The notes under the pieces: model-generated
What the model was told of the DNA's origin: nothing
Databases searched by the model: none
Seen by the model: the letters and a program-made list of their open reading frames with translations, nothing else
Made by a program: the position numbers and the translations under genes
NCBI RefSeq assembly: GCF_023101765.2
Contig: NC_064229.1
Coordinates: 2,360,001 to 2,424,000, forward strand
Length of the DNA stretch: 64,000 bases
Reading direction: 5' to 3'
Source of the DNA: Spodoptera frugiperda
Taxonomy: Eukaryota > Arthropoda > Insecta > Lepidoptera > Noctuidae
In this document: piece by piece, positions 59,760 to 64,000 of the stretch
Numbering within the stretch: the stretch's first letter is position 1
Layout of the letters: each line of letters starts with the position of its first letter

Positions 59760-61540
59760 TATTTCAGTTTATATACTTACCTACATATTAAGTTACAACA
59801 GTGCGTTATCCTCAAAATAACACAAGCCAGACATAATAATATCGACATTACATTTATCAATAGCCATCGATACCCACGACAGATAAAGAATCAACACAGA
59901 ATACAAAATGAAGTAATCGTGAAAATATTTCAAACAAGTGTCGCATCTACCCCATGCTCCGTTCACATTCTAATTTTAGTCGAGTAACTCGTATGAGTAA
60001 CGACTATCATATTGTAAGACGAATTGTACTGACTCGTAATCCGAGTGGCAAGTATTTTGAACTAGTCAAATGGTTCGTTAATAATCTTGTCATGATTTTA
60101 TAGGGATAATGTGGGTTTATTACACGTGTGTGGAATGATAGGATTGGCGGTCCGACTTGATGTTAATTTATACGGTTTTAAATTTGTAATACGGTGTCGA
60201 GACAGCGCCATATTTGTTTTTTATTTTGGCTGTTTAGTATAATTTGAGTGTTACGTCCGGTGTAGTCTAGTGGATTGTGCCCTGTTTAGACTAGTTAGTT
60301 TGATATGTGTTTTGATACTAAATAGTTATGCTGGATGAATTGACAATGATACTATCATACCTAGGTATATTATTATTATATTTTGTTTTAATTTTTTGTG
60401 TGAAATTAAATGCTCATTTGCACCAAAGTCTCTTTAAGGACCAGCTAAGCTAAGCTACGTTATTTTTAGTGACAGTTTCTTTTTTACTAACAGATTATTG
60501 ACACCTATGGTGTAAAAGAATTTTGTTAAGAGGTGAGTTTAGGTGCTCTCTTCAGCTAAATGACTCTTAATAAGAAATTATTTAGGGGTGGTTGGCGAAA
60601 ATGGATATAAAAATCTTAAAAGATTTTGTCTTTGTATTTGTTTAAGAGAAACGTAAAAAATGCTGAACTATTTTTATAGCATCCTGTATGCATCACGTAC
60701 TCAGATAAATCTCAAAGTCTTTATACAGAGTGTGGCTATAAAGTGGTAGTAAGTAATGTGCATTTGCTTGATAATCGTTGCTAATGTGATGCATCATGCG
60801 ATCACATCTAGATCCCAGACTATAGATTAGGCACAATGCAATGCGTGCAACAGGGTTGGTTAATGCTAGTCGCACTCATGGCTGCGTCTGCGCATGTAGG
60901 TGTAGAAACATTAATTTGAGTAAATGTATTCAAAATGTAATTAATATTGCGATTATTTATAACAGTTTGAATATTAAAATAAGTAATTACGTACATAGTT
61001 ACCTAATTACAATTTTAACTAACGTTTAACGGACCAAAAACTATGTTCAAATCACGTAGATTTTCGCAAGAAGCAATAAAAACTAAAGCATATTAGGCCA
61101 AGGTTTGTTAAAAGGACAAACACGCGAATTGGGCTCGCGCTGTCTCATCTTCGCATAACGCATGCGCGGGGCGTTGAACCCGCGATGCGTGGTGACCGAC
61201 TAACTATATTGGTATATGGACCATAGTGGCACTATTGTACCCATAGCTATGATTAAGTGCTGATTATAGGAACTTTTAAGATGAACCTAAATACAGTATG
61301 GTTTAAATAATAATATTTATTAAACGTATTAGGCGTAGTGAGGTGAATGTCTCACAAGTTATTGTTTTTGCCGACAGATAAGGTAACGTGAGTAGTGGCT
61401 GAGATCATTCGGTTTCGACGAAAGTTTTGTTTTTCTGGTTTTATCGTTATCTTTTTAGTATAAACCAATTATATCGTTACATGTATGTTATATTGAATGG
61501 ACAGGTGAAAAGTGATGAATTTTACACTAGAATTTTCTCG
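59760..61540. other. No gene identified
   Basis: AT-rich apart from a small GC-richer patch at 61120-61200. No supported frame. Confidence 0.4.
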
Positions 61541-61544
61541 TATC

Positions 61545-61680
61545 GTGAATGCATTTACAAACACACAAGTTCCCTTACACATGATACCCGAAACAACAAT
61601 TTACGGATCACACAAAGTGCGGGAATAGAACCCGCTTCACGTTGCGCGGCAGCCGGTTGCCCAGTCACCGCACCAGCCCT
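61545..61680 (-). mobile_element. SINE A, 3'-truncated copy
   Basis: GAAACAACAATTTACGGATC, GTGCGGGAATAGAACCCGC and AGCCGGTTGCCCAGTCACCG. The open frames here are derived from it. Confidence 0.75.
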
Positions 61681-62447
61681 GCATTCACTTATATCAGAAT
61701 TAGTTTGAGTTTTATTTATAATCCGCCTAAAGTTTTCGACGAGAAAATCCTGTGTCAAATGGCGCAAAGTCTTACTCAACTCAACAAACACAGTAATTTC
61801 AGTCTGAGTTTTCTGAATACTAAACCATTGATTAAACAGAATCTCTTATTCCTGAAGTTTATCCTACGAAAAACAAAAGAACTGTATCGTAATCATATTT
61901 ACATTTTACAGTGAAATTATTACAGCACCGGTGTTGAAGCACCTTATCTAGTGGTGCCCGAATGTCTGTCATCCAATTATACATATCTACAATCAAAGCG
62001 AAATCTATGAAATCTGACGCAATCGTATGCAAATTAATTAATTGTATTGATGTGTGATTGATCACGTAGGAATTTTTCAAATAGATAGTCAAGGACACGA
62101 AATACGTCATGAAAAAGAAATTCATTGGACTTTGTTCATAATGTTATTGTTGTTGAAATTATTTTAAAATATCGTTGAGAAAGGAGCGACTCCTTCCATT
62201 ACTAGTTAGGGTAAAATTTTATTAGGTTCTAAAAAATTCATCAACACCTATTCTCTTTTCAGAGCAGCTCTTTCTCTCTTTGTTCCCTCCTGGTGGAATT
62301 TTTGATTTGAAAATCTCTTAGTATATCAATTTCATACGGAAACTGGCAATGGGGACCTAATAAATGTTTATCCGATCTATTTTACCCGAACCTAAATGAC
62401 CATCATACGCTATGGCTTCCTTATATTCGATATATTATGAAACGAAA

Positions 62448-62570
62448 ACTTACAATAAACATCTGTACATACTACATTAGATATTGCACCATTTGGTCTA
62501 AAACGCCACATATACATAATAAAAAATGTCCTCACGAACTTTGGACTCCATTATTTTCCAATACACTGAA
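62448..62570 (-). other. Weak non-coding exon candidate
   Basis: The - strand shows TTTCGTTTTGTTTTTCAG followed by GGAAAATAATGGAGTCCAAA, and later ATTGTAAGT as a possible donor. The ATG frame stops after 17 codons, so only a UTR exon is possible. The + open frame 62437-62814 over the same bases is unsupported. Confidence 0.12.
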
Positions 62571-62907
62571 AAACAAAACGAAAAGAAACTCAATACAAAC
62601 TGAGTCAGACTTACACGACAGTTCTATTATTATAAACTTTATCGCCTTATCGATAAGATTTGATTCACAATTTATTGCTCATTGCGTTTTTCTCACGTAC
62701 GCCAATGTACGGACTTATCTTCGAACAAGACGGAACTTTCGTACGTCGCGTTACCAACCTATAAACAAAGCGAATTATATTTCGATTATCCAATTATATG
62801 TTGAAACGTGTTGATAGTAGTTTTAGATCCTTTTATATTCTACAAATGCGTGATTTTCATGTTTTAGTAAAATGAAATATACATACGAGTACATACATAT
62901 ATAACCT

Positions 62908-62955
62908 CATGGCTGTCTCTCTTGGGGGTAGGCAGAGATGAAACAGTTAATGGCT
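62908..62955 (-). mobile_element. SINE F tail fragment
   Basis: CTCTTGGGGGTAGGCAGAGA. Confidence 0.45.
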
Positions 62956-63014
62956 ATGATTGAAGAGTCACTAAAGCCAAGAACAAGCATGTCTTGAGTA
63001 TTTACATATGCATA

Positions 63015-63215
63015 CGTCATCACACTAATATTACAAATGTTAAAGTTTTTTGTGTGAATCTTTGTCCATTAATCACACTGGTTTCAGTGTACTGTACTGA
63101 ACGGATTTTGATGAAATTTGGTATACAAACAGGGTGTTGGGGTTGATCGGACTTAGGTGATAGGATTTTTATCCCACGGGAACGCGGAATATGCATCTGG
63201 CAGAGGCTATTAAAA
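63015..63215 (-). mobile_element. LINE tail D
   Basis: GATTTTGATGAAATTTGGTA, TTATCCCACGGGAACGCGG and ATCTGGCAGAGGCTA. Confidence 0.65.
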
Positions 63216-63582
63216 ATATGGTATTAGTAGAATGTAGAATCCGTCTGTATGTTTTACTCTTTCGAAGGAAATGTTTCGTCTTCCTGATTCGAAATTATGG
63301 AGTATCTAACACGTGAATATAATTAGTTATGTATTAAGTATGTACAATATCAGTCATAATCCTAGATTCAGATGTGTAAAAAAACAAACAAGAAAAGAAG
63401 TCGGTTAATCACATTTCGTTACTTGTACATCGGGGATTTTTTATTTCTTATCTATTGAAAGGTTGTCTGTGTTTACTGACAAGGTCGCCATTTTGTTTTT
63501 TTGGTTTTAAGACTAATTGTGTAATTAATGTAGGCATTCTTAGTAGTAGTAGGTAGTATTCTAGTACTTATCATTTATTAAA

Positions 63583-63865
63583 TTTTTTTTATGGAACACG
63601 CCGGTAAACTAGGATCACCTGTTGGTAAGCAATCGTCGCTGCGCTTGGACACCTGGAACACCAGAGGCGTTACAAGTACGTTGCCAGCATTTTGAGGGTT
63701 AGGAATTTAAGGGTTGTTGGGGAATCGGGGATTGGGAAGATTGGGAAGGTAGGAATTGAGCTTCCGGTAACCTCACTCACACAACGAAATACAACGCAAG
63801 CGTTGTTTCACGTCGGTTTTTGGTGAGGCCGTGGTATCACTTCGGTCGTGTTCGTGCCGATAATG
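63583..63865 (-). mobile_element. Retroelement family C, near full copy
   Basis: ATGGAACACGCCGGTAAACT, CACCAGAGGCGTTACAAGTA and GGCCGTGGTATCACTTCGGT. Confidence 0.75.
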
Positions 63866-64000
63866 TAATATCATAATAATGTAGATATTCCATAGTTTAA
63901 CTTTACTTACAACCGATAGACGATAAGACAGGTTACGTTAATCACGTAGCTTTAATTATTATTTAAGCATAGGATTAAAGTGACTACTCCCATGATAAAT

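Noticed and set aside
61545..61688. 9-bp inverted repeat GTGAATGCA/TGCATTCAC flanking the SINE
   Set aside because: Both arms fall on diverged positions of the SINE consensus itself (GTGGGTGCG and GTGCAGTC), so the symmetry is probably accidental.

Overview
The window looks like nuclear DNA of a moth, most likely noctuid-like. It is AT-rich and gene-poor, and it is crowded with short retroelements and LINE tails of types common in Lepidoptera: tRNA-headed SINEs with GGTTCGATTCC-type B boxes, a 150-bp poly(A)-tailed element, RTE/CR1-like 3' tails and a palindromic MITE. Family names for repeats rest on recall and on comparing copies inside the window. No database was searched.

One gene can be rebuilt exon by exon. 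A four-exon coding sequence on the + strand (8759-12948, 727 residues) encodes a secreted protein. In order it has a signal peptide, an acidic region with six spaced copies of an I-x-F-E/Q-D motif, a Pro/Gly/Tyr-rich region, a four-cysteine segment with the spacing of the insect DM4/12 family, a Gln/Tyr-rich stretch and a basic C-terminus. Splice phases match at all three introns. A splice acceptor just before the ATG implies an upstream non-coding exon. A GC-richer block at 6.88-7.14 kb with a TATCGATA (DRE-type) site is a possible promoter. Just beyond the 3' end, on the - strand, lies a decayed reading frame of unknown identity (13277-13855).

14-18 kb: repeats and unassigned sequence. 18.1-18.35 kb: a CpG-rich block that could be a promoter. 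19.1-19.97 kb: a second decayed coding region. 20-34 kb: mainly repeats in AT-rich DNA, including a SINE nested in a LINE tail with an exact 8-bp duplication. 34992-35160: a well-formed 5'-UTR-type exon with a short upstream ORF and an ATG that runs into a consensus donor. It probably belongs to a long-intron gene continuing to the right. 35-48 kb: repeats. 48476-49121: a 646-bp element with Helitron-like hairpins, flanked by an unusually long imperfect direct repeat (32/35 bp). 49-64 kb: more repeats, further CpG-rich blocks, one possible first exon (53465-53623) and two small coding-like remnants (54.4-54.7 kb minus, 59.06-59.21 kb plus).

No rRNA, CRISPR array, functional tRNA or intact transposase was found. 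Most open frames in the window are repeat-derived or chance frames in AT-rich DNA.
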